Shown piece by piece: positions 1 through 8,544 of a stretch of 52,107 nt of DNA (position 1 is its first letter; every line of letters begins with the position of its first letter). The stretch comes from Acidobacteriota bacterium. Its GTDB lineage: Bacteria; Acidobacteriota; Blastocatellia; Pyrinomonadales; Pyrinomonadaceae. Under the pieces are notes generated by a model. That model saw only the letters and a list, made by a program, of their open reading frames with translations. It was not told where the DNA came from and ran no database searches. Made by a program: the position numbers and the translations under genes. The stretch spans positions 1-52,107 of the forward strand of contig JAOAPX010000096.1 of NCBI GenBank assembly GCA_025463125.1. Reading direction: 5' to 3'.

Positions 1-186
1 GAATTTCTGATCGGCGAAATCGAATTGCCGTATGCCGCCGAAGTTTTTTACGATGATGTAAAACATTATATTATTTCATTTAATGAAAAGGCGGAAAACC
101 CGATCGATTTCGGACTTTCATCGGCAAATACGGAGCGGCTTACGCGCGATGAAATGCTGAGCTTGATAAACAATTCGAGAGATTAG
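1..186 (+). CDS. C-terminal fragment of an unidentified protein
   Basis: An open frame enters from the left edge and ends at the TAG at 184-186, leaving 61 residues. The tail is acidic, ends in LSLINNSRD, and has no motif I recognise. The next gene starts 1 nt after this stop, so both are probably in one operon and the protein may belong to the same polysaccharide pathway. The start and most of the protein lie outside the window, so no function is assigned. Confidence 0.6.
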   Translation, partial: EFLIGEIELPYAAEVFYDDVKHYIISFNEKAENPIDFGLSSANTERLTRDEMLSLINNSRD

Positions 187-187
187 T

Positions 188-865
188 ATGACTCAAATCA
201 ATCATGCGATAATTATGGCGGCAGGTCGCGGCACTCGTATGACGCCGTTGACCGACGCCATTCCGAAACCGATGGCTCCGTTTGCCGGTTCGACATTAAT
301 TGCAAAAGGCATCGAGAAGATTCGCGACCGTATTCCGCATATTCACGTCACTGTCGGTTATAAAAAAGCGATGCTCGCGCAGCATGTTATCGAGCATGGC
401 GCGAGATCGGTTTTCAACACCGAGGGAAAAAGCAATTCCTGGTGGATTTATAACACTTTATTGCGTGATCTGGACGAACCGATTTATGTTTTAACCAGTG
501 ATAATGTGGTTGATCTGGATTTTGATTTGATGGAAGAGAATTATAAATCGCTTGATAGCCCCGCATGCATGCTCGTGCCGGTCAAGCCTATCGAGGGGCT
601 GGAAGGCGATTATATTTTTCACGAAAATCACTTTGTCGTTGAGCTTAATCGGCAGAAGCCTTCAGAAATTTATTGTTCCGGGATACAAATAATCAATCCG
701 GCTAAAGTAAACCGGTTAACGCTCGAAGGCACAGACTTTTATTCGGTTTGGCAGCAGCTGATTGTGAAAAAAGAATTGAAAAGTTCTTCCGTTTACCCGA
801 AAAAGTGGTTCGCCGTTGATACTTTAGCGCAGCTTGCCGAATTAAATCAGATGTTCGTTTTGTGA
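188..865 (+). CDS. Sugar-phosphate / choline-phosphate-type nucleotidyltransferase
   Basis: 225 residues. The N-terminus has the nucleotide-binding signature of the NTP_transferase family, MAAGRGTRMTPLT at about residues 10-22, followed by the PKPM lysine motif. A TSDN segment near residue 104 is in the place of the metal-binding aspartate. Such enzymes join an NTP to a sugar-1-phosphate or a phospho-alcohol and release pyrophosphate in the cytoplasm. The short length and the SNSWWIYN segment resemble LicC-type CTP:phosphocholine cytidylyltransferases more than long RmlA enzymes, but the substrate cannot be read from sequence. It starts 1 nt after the preceding stop and lies 7 nt before a glycosyltransferase, so it probably supplies an activated donor to this locus. 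Confidence 0.8.
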   Translation: MTQINHAIIMAAGRGTRMTPLTDAIPKPMAPFAGSTLIAKGIEKIRDRIPHIHVTVGYKKAMLAQHVIEHGARSVFNTEGKSNSWWIYNTLLRDLDEPIYVLTSDNVVDLDFDLMEENYKSLDSPACMLVPVKPIEGLEGDYIFHENHFVVELNRQKPSEIYCSGIQIINPAKVNRLTLEGTDFYSVWQQLIVKKELKSSSVYPKKWFAVDTLAQLAELNQMFVL

Positions 866-872
866 TTTTGCA

Positions 873-1784
873 ATGACCAAGCCTTTATTATTTTCCATCG
901 TTATTCCTACGTATAATCGAGAAAAATTTATTTTAAACACCCTGGAAAGTGTTTTTTCGCAAACTTATCCTAATTACGAAATAATTATCGTAGACAATTG
1001 CTCGACTGATTCGACGGTCGAAATACTTGAGCCTTTAGCCAGAACCGGGAAAATTAAATTAATTGTAAACGAACAAAATTACGAGCGCGCCCGATCGCGA
1101 AATACGGGAATGGAAAATGCCGAGGGCGACTTTTTAACATTGCTCGATTCCGATGATTTTATGTATCCGAATTGTTTGGCGGACGCCGCGGAATTTGTCG
1201 CGAAAAATCCCGAAGCGAAATGTTTTCATAATCTTTACGAATTGATTAATGATAAAAAAGAGGTTGTTTACCGGTATCAATTTCCGCCGCTGACCAATCA
1301 GCTTAAAGCCATCGTCAGCGGCAACTTTATGTCGTGCATCGGCAATTTTATCGAGCGGGAAGTTTACAAAAAGTATCGCTTCGATACTTTCTCCGATCTG
1401 ACCGGAGCCGAAGACTGGGAATTCTGGCTTCGCGTTTTGTCCGAGTATCGCGTTTATCGAATAGAAAAGGTGAACAACGGAATACTGCACCACAGCAGCC
1501 GAACCGTAAATTCCAAGCATTTTGAAACGCTGGAAAAAGGCTATCAATATCTTTTCAGAAAATTTCGCGAAGATGCGCGATTGAGTCAAATTTATAGTAA
1601 ATACCTGAATAAAATAGAAGCGAACTCGTATTTATACCTGGCGATTTTAGCCAATAGCGGGGCTTTTTTTGAAGACGCTCGAAGATTCCTGAAAATTGCC
1701 CGCCAGAAAGATTCAAGCGTTATTTTTTCGTCGCGCTTTCTTAGGATTTGGAGACAAACGATCCTTAAGATTCAAGCCAAATAA
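873..1784 (+). CDS. Family 2 glycosyltransferase
   Basis: 303 residues with a GT-A fold. The start FSIVIPTYNREKF (7-19) and VDNCSTDST (40-48) form the nucleotide-sugar pocket, LDSDD (91-95) is the DXD-type metal motif, and GAEDWEFW (about 178-185) carries the ED catalytic-base region. It would transfer one sugar from a nucleotide donor to a lipid-linked glycan on the cytoplasmic face. It follows the nucleotidyltransferase by 7 nt and precedes a GT4 gene by 8 nt, as expected in one operon. Family assignment is secure; donor and acceptor are unknown. Confidence 0.9.
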   Translation: MTKPLLFSIVIPTYNREKFILNTLESVFSQTYPNYEIIIVDNCSTDSTVEILEPLARTGKIKLIVNEQNYERARSRNTGMENAEGDFLTLLDSDDFMYPNCLADAAEFVAKNPEAKCFHNLYELINDKKEVVYRYQFPPLTNQLKAIVSGNFMSCIGNFIEREVYKKYRFDTFSDLTGAEDWEFWLRVLSEYRVYRIEKVNNGILHHSSRTVNSKHFETLEKGYQYLFRKFREDARLSQIYSKYLNKIEANSYLYLAILANSGAFFEDARRFLKIARQKDSSVIFSSRFLRIWRQTILKIQAK

Positions 1785-1792
1785 AAGATTTC

Positions 1793-3067
1793 ATGTCAAT
1801 AAAAACGCTTTATTTATGTTATTTCGGCTTGCGGGAGCCGCTTGTGCAGACGCAGGTTCTGCCGTATTTGCGGGAGATAAATAAGCTGGAAAATGTGAAC
1901 GTCAGTTTGCTTACCTTTGAGCCGGGTTTGAAGAAAAACTGGACGCCCGGGCAGATCGAGATCGAAAGAAAAAAGCTTGCCGCCGAAAACATAGACTGGT
2001 ATTGCCTGCCGTATCACAAAAGACCTTCGGCGCCCGCGACGCTTTACGATGTGTTTCGCGGCGCTTTGTTTGCGCGGAAGCTGATTCGCCGCAAACAGGT
2101 TAACGTTTTGCACGCCCGCGTTCACACGCCCGCGATGATGGGCGCGATCGCCAAGAAACTGACCGGCGGAAAAGTGAAGATGATCTTCGACATCCGCGGT
2201 TTTTTTCCCGAAGAATATACGGATGCGGGGATTTGGAAAGAAAACGGCTGGCTTTATAAATCGGTCAAAAAAATCGAAAAGTGGCTTTTGAAAGAGTCTG
2301 ACGGTTTTGTCGTTTTAACGGAAAAAGCGCGCGAAATTCTCTTCCCGGAAAGCAGGGAAAACGGATTCGATAAATACGGAAGACCGGTCGAAGTCATTCC
2401 GTGCTGTGTTGATTTAAAAAGATTCAGCCCGGCAAACAGACTTTCTCGTCAAAAAGTAAGAGAAAATCTCGGGGCGGCTGACAAAAAAATCATCACTTAC
2501 GTCGGCTCGTTCGGCGGCTGGTATATGACCGATGAAATGCTCGACTTTTTCGCCGCCGCGCGCGCGCGCGATGCAAACACGTTTGTTCTGATTTTAACGC
2601 AGCGCGATGTGGAAAAAATTGTCGGAAATCTCAAGGCGAGAGGCTTTGCCGATACTGATTTTTTTGTCGGCAGCGTCGCTCCCGCCGAAATTCCGTCGTT
2701 TTTGGAAGCCTCTGATATATCGATATCTTTTATAAAGGCGTGTTACTCTAAGTTGTCATCCTCGCCGACAAAAATCGCGGAATATCTGGCGAGCGGCGTT
2801 CCGATTATTTCTAATCGCGGCGTCGGCGACGTTGCCGAGGTGATCGAAGCCGCTCAAGTCGGCGCGATAATTGAAGATTTTACGCCGGAAAGTTATGAAA
2901 AAGCTTTACAAAAAGTCCAGGACATGGGAGATTTAAGCGAAAAATGTCGCCTGACGGCTGAGCGTGAATTTCACCTCGAAAAAGTTGCCGGCGCGAAATA
3001 TCGTTTACTATACAGCAAGCTGTTTGGAGAAGATTATGCCGGAAAAAATCGAAAGATATCTGATTGA
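1793..3067 (+). CDS. Family 4 glycosyltransferase
   Basis: 424 residues with the two-domain GT-B layout. The N-terminal domain carries HARVHTPAMMGAIA (about 105-118). The C-terminal domain has ITYVGSFGGWYMTDEM and, near residues 320-340, SSSPTKIAEYLASGVPIISN, the donor-binding loop with the family glutamate. It is expected to be a retaining transferase at the inner face of the membrane. Its last 32 nt overlap the start of the next gene, which has its own good ribosome binding site inside this frame. The donor sugar is unknown. Confidence 0.88.
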   Translation: MSIKTLYLCYFGLREPLVQTQVLPYLREINKLENVNVSLLTFEPGLKKNWTPGQIEIERKKLAAENIDWYCLPYHKRPSAPATLYDVFRGALFARKLIRRKQVNVLHARVHTPAMMGAIAKKLTGGKVKMIFDIRGFFPEEYTDAGIWKENGWLYKSVKKIEKWLLKESDGFVVLTEKAREILFPESRENGFDKYGRPVEVIPCCVDLKRFSPANRLSRQKVRENLGAADKKIITYVGSFGGWYMTDEMLDFFAAARARDANTFVLILTQRDVEKIVGNLKARGFADTDFFVGSVAPAEIPSFLEASDISISFIKACYSKLSSSPTKIAEYLASGVPIISNRGVGDVAEVIEAAQVGAIIEDFTPESYEKALQKVQDMGDLSEKCRLTAEREFHLEKVAGAKYRLLYSKLFGEDYAGKNRKISD

Positions 3068-4034
3068 ATTAAAATCGATTTTTGCTAATGCCAAAGACAA
3101 ACACGAAGCAAATTTTCAAAGCCGCAAGCTGCTCGAGGATATATCGGGCGATAACGAGTTTTTTTCGCAAATTCTCAAACGTCATATAGAAAAGCCGGGA
3201 AATCTGAACGCCTTGCATTATCCGGTTCTCGGAATCGACATTGAATTGAACGAATATTTCGGATTAGTGGCGAACTGCTGGATTCCTCTGCCGGATAAAG
3301 CGACGAACGTTTCTACCAAGTCCATACATCATCACGGCGATATGCTGCTTTCGACCGCGACGGCTTTCGGTTCGGGCTACGAGCACTGGACATTTGAAAC
3401 TCCGTCTGTGGTTGACGCGGAAAAAGAAATTTACGAGCTGAAACTTTTGGAACAGGCGCCGCACCCGCTTAATCACGTAGCGTTTGTCGATGCATACGTT
3501 GCTCATCTGCCGCTTTACCCGCCGGATTTGACCGTCACATACGCGCTCTGGAGCAGCCGTTTTCCGACCACCTGGAAAGATAAATTAAAGCGGATGCCGG
3601 CATTGCAGAAAAACAGCAAGCGATTGCGTGATTTGGCGAAAAAACTGGGACTTGCCAGCCAACTGGAATTAAAGGTTGTCGAATATTTCGATTTTTATCC
3701 GAGTTCCGAAGGCTTTCGCGGCATCAAAGACCGAACCGAGTTTGAAAGATCGACAAACGAAGATTATCTGGCGAGTCTTTTTCATATCATACAGGAAACC
3801 GGAAACGAAAATCTCTCGCCTTTAATTCAGCGAAAACTTGAGTCGGGCGAAAAAATCGATAATCGAAAGCTGATTGAAGATTATTTGAAAGATCTGCAAA
3901 GCGGCAAACCGATCGAAGGCAGAATTTCTCCGCAGCATTACGGCGTTGCGAAAGCCAATTTCACAAAAGAAGAAATTTTGCAGGCAATAGCCGCGCAAAA
4001 CGCAAAACAGAAAACGCTTATTTCGGTAAATTAG
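3036..4034 (+). CDS. Cupin-like protein of unknown function in the polysaccharide locus
   Basis: 332 residues. The frame is open from further upstream, but GGAGA at 3025-3029 lies 6 nt before the ATG at 3036, which fixes this start inside the end of the preceding GT4 gene (32-nt overlap). No full family match is recognised. Residues about 95-120 read SIHHHGDM... followed by a Gly/Tyr-rich strand, and about 50 residues later comes HVAFVDAYVAHLPLYPP. This spacing recalls the metal-binding His motif of cupins such as cysteine-dioxygenase-like proteins (inference only). The C-terminal third is helical and charged. There is no signal peptide or membrane segment. The overlap with a GT and closeness to a methyltransferase suggest glycan or lipid-carrier modification. 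Confidence 0.7.
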   Translation: MPEKIERYLIELKSIFANAKDKHEANFQSRKLLEDISGDNEFFSQILKRHIEKPGNLNALHYPVLGIDIELNEYFGLVANCWIPLPDKATNVSTKSIHHHGDMLLSTATAFGSGYEHWTFETPSVVDAEKEIYELKLLEQAPHPLNHVAFVDAYVAHLPLYPPDLTVTYALWSSRFPTTWKDKLKRMPALQKNSKRLRDLAKKLGLASQLELKVVEYFDFYPSSEGFRGIKDRTEFERSTNEDYLASLFHIIQETGNENLSPLIQRKLESGEKIDNRKLIEDYLKDLQSGKPIEGRISPQHYGVAKANFTKEEILQAIAAQNAKQKTLISVN

Positions 4035-4050
4035 AACAGGAGAAAATATT

Positions 4051-4896
4051 TTGGGAGCAAATTCGGCAATTCGCAAAGCGGCTAAAACACTGCTTCATCC
4101 GCTGATGAACGAGACGACTTACAAGTATATGCAGGCGGCTTCAAAAGCTCTGGATATTCGCAAAGGCACCTGGTCCGAGCCGGAACTCGAGCTGGTGAAA
4201 ATCGGTTTGAGAGAAGGCGAAACGGCGCTTGATCTCGGGGCGAACTACGGGATTTACGCTTATCATATGAGCCGCGCCGTAGGAAAAACAGGCAAGGTTT
4301 ATTCGTTCGAGCCGGTTCCTTTTACGTTTGACACGTTGAAAATTGTCGCCAGATTGCTCGGCTTCGCGCACAACGTCGAACTCGTCGAAAAAGGGTGCAG
4401 CAACGAAAACGGAAAAATTACGTTTTCCGTTCCGGTGCAGCAATCCGGCGCTTTTGCCGCCGGACAAGCTTATATCGGCGAAAGAAACGATGAGCGCACA
4501 GGTAAAGAAGAACAAGTTCGCTGGACCGAGACAAAACCGGTTGAAGCCGAAGTCGTCAGACTCGATGACTTTCTGCCGGAAATAAAAGATTTACCGTTTA
4601 TAAAAGCGGATATAGAAGGCGCGGAACTGCTTTGTTTTCGCGGAGCGGAAAAAATATTCGCCAAACATCTGCCGACAACCGTGTGCGAGATCAACCCCTG
4701 GTTTCTGGAAGGATTCGGCATCAGGCTCGAAGAATTAACCCGCTTTTTCTTCGATAAAGGCTATAAGATGTATTTTTACGATAACAAAAACGGACAAAAA
4801 CGGCTGCGTGAAGTTTCGGAAACTGACATTGTTGAGGATAATTACGTTTTTCTGCATCCTTCGCGTTTTGAAAGATTTGCGGATTTGCTAAAATAA
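4051..4896 (+). CDS. FkbM-family SAM-dependent methyltransferase
   Basis: 281 residues beginning with TTG. AGGAGA at 4038-4043 sits 7 nt upstream, and no ATG is placed as well. Motif I of class I methyltransferases is ALDLGANYGIYAYH (about 59-72), SFEPVP follows (about 91), and the FkbM hallmark IKADIEGAELLCFRGA lies near residues 185-200. FkbM enzymes O-methylate hydroxyls, commonly on polyketides or on sugars of surface glycans. It is soluble and cytoplasmic. Context favours methylation of a sugar residue or chain end. The gene ends the first run of tightly packed genes; a 263-nt spacer follows. Confidence 0.85.
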   Translation: MGANSAIRKAAKTLLHPLMNETTYKYMQAASKALDIRKGTWSEPELELVKIGLREGETALDLGANYGIYAYHMSRAVGKTGKVYSFEPVPFTFDTLKIVARLLGFAHNVELVEKGCSNENGKITFSVPVQQSGAFAAGQAYIGERNDERTGKEEQVRWTETKPVEAEVVRLDDFLPEIKDLPFIKADIEGAELLCFRGAEKIFAKHLPTTVCEINPWFLEGFGIRLEELTRFFFDKGYKMYFYDNKNGQKRLREVSETDIVEDNYVFLHPSRFERFADLLK

Positions 4897-5159
4897 TTAC
4901 CCGGAGAATTCTTTCATTAAAGTTTAAGCTGTGGATTTTAGCGTTGAAGTTAAGCCGTCGTGTTTCGGTTGACGCGAAAAATAGAAAAGAAGCGAATCAA
5001 AAGCCTTTATCCGGTGCGGAATCTGCCAGCGTCAATACTCCGATTTAATTCCATTTCCTAAACGATCCTGTAAAAGGTTTATAATAATGCCGAAGAATCT
5101 TTCCCCGGATGCGGCTTAAAATTCAGAAAATTATGAGCTTAAGCGCGCAAAAATAACGA
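4897..5159 (+). other. 263-nt spacer with a possible -10 element
   Basis: No convincing gene is seen. A TATAAT-like segment (TTTATAATAAT, about 5079-5089) lies some 75 nt before the next start and could be a -10 box, but no good -35 accompanies it. The spacer separates two runs of polysaccharide genes, so a second promoter here is plausible but unproven. Confidence 0.3.
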
Positions 5160-6230
5160 ATGAGAGTTTTAACCGTAGTCCCAAGTCAAAAAGGGCATGC
5201 GCCGGGACAGCGCGGCAGTATCGAGCTTTGGGAGTCAGTCCTCAAAAACGAGGGCATCGAGCTGGAATACGCGCCGTTTGAAACCGACAAGCTGCGACAA
5301 ATCCTGTACACGAGCGGAAATCATTTACCAAAAGCTTTAGAGATGATTCGCGGTTACGTCAACCGGCTCGGAATGCTCAAGCGGCTCGATGATTACGACG
5401 CGGTTTTTGTTTACAGGGAAGCGGCGCTGCTCGGACCGGCGTTTCTCGAAAAACAAATCGCAAAACGCAAACCGATAATTTACCAGCTCGACGATCCGCT
5501 TTTTATGCCTTATAAAAGCCCTTCAAACGGCTATCTTTCCTATCTGAAATTCTTCGGCAAAATTAAAGAAATAATCGGCATCAGCAAGGTCGTAATCGCC
5601 AATTCTTCGCATATTCGCGATTACGTTTTGCAGTACAATCAAAACGTCTGGCAAATTCCAAGCATTGTCGATACGCGGCAATTTGTTTACCGCCCGTTTC
5701 CGGAAAATCCGGAGCGCGTTTGTATCGGCTGGAGCGGAAGCCCGACCACGCTGAAAAATATAAAATTGATTGAAAAGCCTCTCCGGATGATTTCCCGGAA
5801 AGATATTTGCGATATGCTTTTTATCGGCGGGACCGATTTCGGGCTGGAAAACGTGAAATACACGGCGCATAAATGGAACGGCGCGACAGAGGTTGAAGAT
5901 TTGCAGAAAATGCAGATCGGACTCGTTCCGCTTCCGGAAAATTCCTGGAATAAATACAAGTTCATTATGAAAACCGCTCAATATATGGCTCTCGGCATCG
6001 TTCCGGTCGGCACGCCGATGGCTTCGAATCCGGAAGTGATTCAGCATGGCGAAAACGGTTTTCTCGCCGGCAGCGATGAAGAATGGGTTAAATACTTATC
6101 TCTATTGGTAAATGATTCGAAACTGAGGAATCAAATGTCGCTCAAAGCGGCTCAGGACGCAAAAGCTAAATACAGTCTCGAAGCCAACACGTCGAAAGTC
6201 ATCGAAGCTTTTCGCGCGGCGTTGAAATGA
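5160..6230 (+). CDS. Family 4-like glycosyltransferase
   Basis: 356 residues with GT-B organisation. The first half has IIYQLDDPLFMPYKSPSN (about 108-125) and VIANSSHIRDYV, where the first domain closes. The second half has CIGWSGSPTTLKNI and the donor-site region MKTAQYMALGIVPVGTPMASN with a Gly-Glu-Asn-Gly turn (about 270-300), typical of GT1/GT4 C-terminal domains. Cytoplasmic, probably membrane-associated. It stands alone between two long spacers. Sugar specificity is unknown. Confidence 0.8.
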   Translation: MRVLTVVPSQKGHAPGQRGSIELWESVLKNEGIELEYAPFETDKLRQILYTSGNHLPKALEMIRGYVNRLGMLKRLDDYDAVFVYREAALLGPAFLEKQIAKRKPIIYQLDDPLFMPYKSPSNGYLSYLKFFGKIKEIIGISKVVIANSSHIRDYVLQYNQNVWQIPSIVDTRQFVYRPFPENPERVCIGWSGSPTTLKNIKLIEKPLRMISRKDICDMLFIGGTDFGLENVKYTAHKWNGATEVEDLQKMQIGLVPLPENSWNKYKFIMKTAQYMALGIVPVGTPMASNPEVIQHGENGFLAGSDEEWVKYLSLLVNDSKLRNQMSLKAAQDAKAKYSLEANTSKVIEAFRAALK

Positions 6231-6615
6231 TTTTTTTTAGAAAAGTTTTTCGAGGTTTTCCGCCGGTAAATCGGAAGCAAACGCTGCGGCGCGGAAAATT
6301 GAATGTTTAAAGTTGATTGAGATACTATCGCAAACGCTGTTATTTAGATAGAATACACGTTTGCGATTTGCCTGTTCGCGCTTCGATGTTTTTATACTTT
6401 AAAGCCGGAAAAGCGCCGGCAAGACGTGATTTAAAGGCTGTTTGCTAAAAGTTAAACAGCAGTATTATATAGTTCGATGTAACTAATACAGTGAATCGTT
6501 CAGATTGTAAAGGGAAGATTCAAATTGAAGAAAAGATTAGAACCGGTTTCACACATATCTGCTGCCGAATTTTGAGTGAATGTTTACGGCACTTTTAAAA
6601 AGCTAAAAGGCATTT
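6231..6615 (+). other. Long spacer before the carbamoyltransferase
   Basis: No gene was recognised in these 385 nt. Besides the inverted repeat listed separately, there is a 7-bp hairpin GCTGTTT/AAACAGC (6437-6443 and 6454-6460) followed at once by an AT-rich TATTATATAG stretch that could hold a -10 box. The spacer may carry the promoter of the carbamoyltransferase unit. Confidence 0.35.
6327..6367. repeat. 10-bp perfect inverted repeat, candidate operator
   Basis: ATCGCAAACG at 6327-6336 is exactly mirrored by CGTTTGCGAT at 6358-6367 with 21 nt between. A TAGAAT hexamer lies in the loop. The AT-rich spacing and the absence of a T-run argue against a terminator; a dimeric regulator site is possible. 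It lies in the 462-nt spacer upstream of the carbamoyltransferase. Confidence 0.4.
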
Positions 6616-6690
6616 ATGAAGATCGGTTCTACTGAAATTATCTGCTTTGCGGCAAAAGAAGTTGCGCGGGAAATTAATTTGTTAGATTGA
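6616..6690 (+). CDS. Possible 24-residue upstream ORF coupled to the carbamoyltransferase
   Basis: ATG at 6616 is preceded by AAAAGG at 6605-6610, a good ribosome binding site at 5-nt spacing. The frame encodes 24 residues beginning MKIGSTEIICF and stops with TGA at 6688-6690, only 2 nt before the carbamoyltransferase ATG. That ATG has no purine-rich site of its own, so reinitiation or coupling from this small ORF is plausible. The peptide has no recognisable family. A chance ORF cannot be excluded. Confidence 0.35.
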   Translation: MKIGSTEIICFAAKEVAREINLLD

Positions 6691-6692
6691 TT

Positions 6693-8402
6693 ATGTATAT
6701 TTTGGGATTAACAACACTCGGCGATTCAGCCGCGAGTTTGATTAAAGACGGCGAATTGATTGCCGCAGCGGAAGAAGAACGATTTTCCCGCCGCAAGCAT
6801 CATAGCGGATTTCCGTATAAAGCCATTCAGTATTGCCTCGATTACGCGGGAATTACGTTAAAAGATGTCGAGCACGTCGGGCATTACTGGAAACCCTGGG
6901 TCTTGCGGCATAAAGCGATGCAGGCGTTAAAGGCGGCTTTGGTTTCGCGCGATATGTTCAAGGCGCGAGCCGACAGAGGCGTCGCTCAGGTCAGCGAAAG
7001 TTATCTGGGAATGTTCAAGCACCCGAAACGCCTGCGCGAACATTTCGGCGAGAGCGATTTCAAGTTTCATTTTCTCGAACATCATCAAACACACGCGGCA
7101 AGCGCGTTTTTCGTTTCTCCGTTCGAATCGGCGGCGATAATTACCTGGGACGGCACGGGCGAAGACACGACTACGCTTTTCTCGCAGGGAAAGGGAAATA
7201 AAATCGAAGTTCTCAAGCGTATAAAGCTGCCGCATTCGCTCGGGCAATTTTATTCGGCTGTGACGAATTACATCGGCTTTGATATGTTCGCGGGCGACGA
7301 ATGGAAAGTCATGGGACTTGCCGCTCACGGAACCCCGAAATATTACGACTTTTTCTCGGAAAAAGTGCTGACCAAAAACGACGACGGCGGATTTAAATTT
7401 AATATAAAAGTGCTCGATCACCATCTGGCGAAGCATTATCAATTTCCCGACGAAATTATCAGGGAAGTCGGGAAACCGCGCCTTCCGAACGAAGAACTGA
7501 CCGAGCATCACTGGGACATCGCCGCCAGCGCGCAAAAAGTTCTGGAAGACACGGCGATTCATCTGGTCAAACAGATAAAGGAAATGACCGGTGAAGAAAA
7601 CCTTTGTATGGCGGGCGGCGTCGCTTTTAATTCGGTAATGAACGGGCGTATTTTTCACGAAACCCCGTTCAAGCGCTTTTTTGTTCAGCCGGCGGCGGGT
7701 GATGCCGGATGCAGCCTCGGCGCGGCGTTTTACGTCTGGAATCAAATTTTGAACAAACCGCGTAAATTCGTGATGAATCATTCGTACTGGGGACCGAAGT
7801 TTTCTAACGAGCAATGTCAAAAAGCGCTCGACGCCGCCGGCTTGCAATATGAAACTTTGCCGGACGAAGAACTTTTGCCGAAACTTGCGAAAATGATTTC
7901 CGAAGGAGCGATCATCGGATGGTTTCAGGGCAGAATGGAATGGGGACCGCGAGCGCTCGGAGCCAGAAGCTTTGTGGCGGATCCGCGCCGCTCGGATATG
8001 CTTGATATTCTGAATCATAAAGTGAAGCTGCGCGAATGGTTTCGCCCGCTCGCGCCTTCGATGCTGGAAGAATACGGCACGGAAGTTTTCGGCGTCGAGC
8101 ATCACGACCCGTTTATGATCACCGTAATCGAAGTCGCCGACGAGTATAAACCGAAGATTCCGGCGGTCGTCCACGTTGACGGAACGGCGCGTCCGCAGAT
8201 GGTCAATAAAGACGTAAATCCGCGATACTGGAATTTGATCAACGAATTTAAGAAATTGACCGGAGTTCCGATGCTTCTGAATACTTCGTTTAATATTCAG
8301 GAACCGGTCGTTTGCAGCCCGGAAAATGCGGTAAATACGTTCAAAAATGCGAGTTTCGACGCGCTTGTTTTGGAAAATAATTTAGTCGTGCGCGTTAAAT
8401 AA
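6693..8402 (+). CDS. Carbamoyltransferase, NodU/CmcH family
   Basis: 569 residues from the ATG at 6693; a TTG two codons upstream is less likely. The N-terminal Kae1-like domain has LGLTTLGDSAASLI (4-17), an HHQTHAASAF metal-site region (about 131-140) and TWDGTGEDTTT (about 155). AGGVAFNSVMNG and PAAGDAGCSLGAAF follow. The C-terminal YrdC-like lobe contains FQGRMEWGPRALGARSF. Members use carbamoyl phosphate and ATP to carbamoylate a sugar or antibiotic hydroxyl through a carbamoyl-adenylate. In this locus the target is probably a hydroxyl of the surface glycan. Length matches the family. Confidence 0.92.
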   Translation: MYILGLTTLGDSAASLIKDGELIAAAEEERFSRRKHHSGFPYKAIQYCLDYAGITLKDVEHVGHYWKPWVLRHKAMQALKAALVSRDMFKARADRGVAQVSESYLGMFKHPKRLREHFGESDFKFHFLEHHQTHAASAFFVSPFESAAIITWDGTGEDTTTLFSQGKGNKIEVLKRIKLPHSLGQFYSAVTNYIGFDMFAGDEWKVMGLAAHGTPKYYDFFSEKVLTKNDDGGFKFNIKVLDHHLAKHYQFPDEIIREVGKPRLPNEELTEHHWDIAASAQKVLEDTAIHLVKQIKEMTGEENLCMAGGVAFNSVMNGRIFHETPFKRFFVQPAAGDAGCSLGAAFYVWNQILNKPRKFVMNHSYWGPKFSNEQCQKALDAAGLQYETLPDEELLPKLAKMISEGAIIGWFQGRMEWGPRALGARSFVADPRRSDMLDILNHKVKLREWFRPLAPSMLEEYGTEVFGVEHHDPFMITVIEVADEYKPKIPAVVHVDGTARPQMVNKDVNPRYWNLINEFKKLTGVPMLLNTSFNIQEPVVCSPENAVNTFKNASFDALVLENNLVVRVK

Positions 8403-8544
8403 CAAGAAAACAGAAGCGTTTTGTTAAAACGAAATGTATTGGAAAGTTTGTTTTTTTTTCGCGCAAAACACTGAAATATTACAACGAGCGGTTTTAATTT
8501 TTACTGTTAAGTAACATTCTGTTTTGAATTATTAAACAGCAGCT

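Noticed and set aside
6927-8174. Long open frame (415 codons) on the - strand inside the carbamoyltransferase gene
   Set aside because: It is an antisense shadow caused by codon bias; the product is Arg/Phe/His-rich without any motif, while the + strand gene is well conserved.
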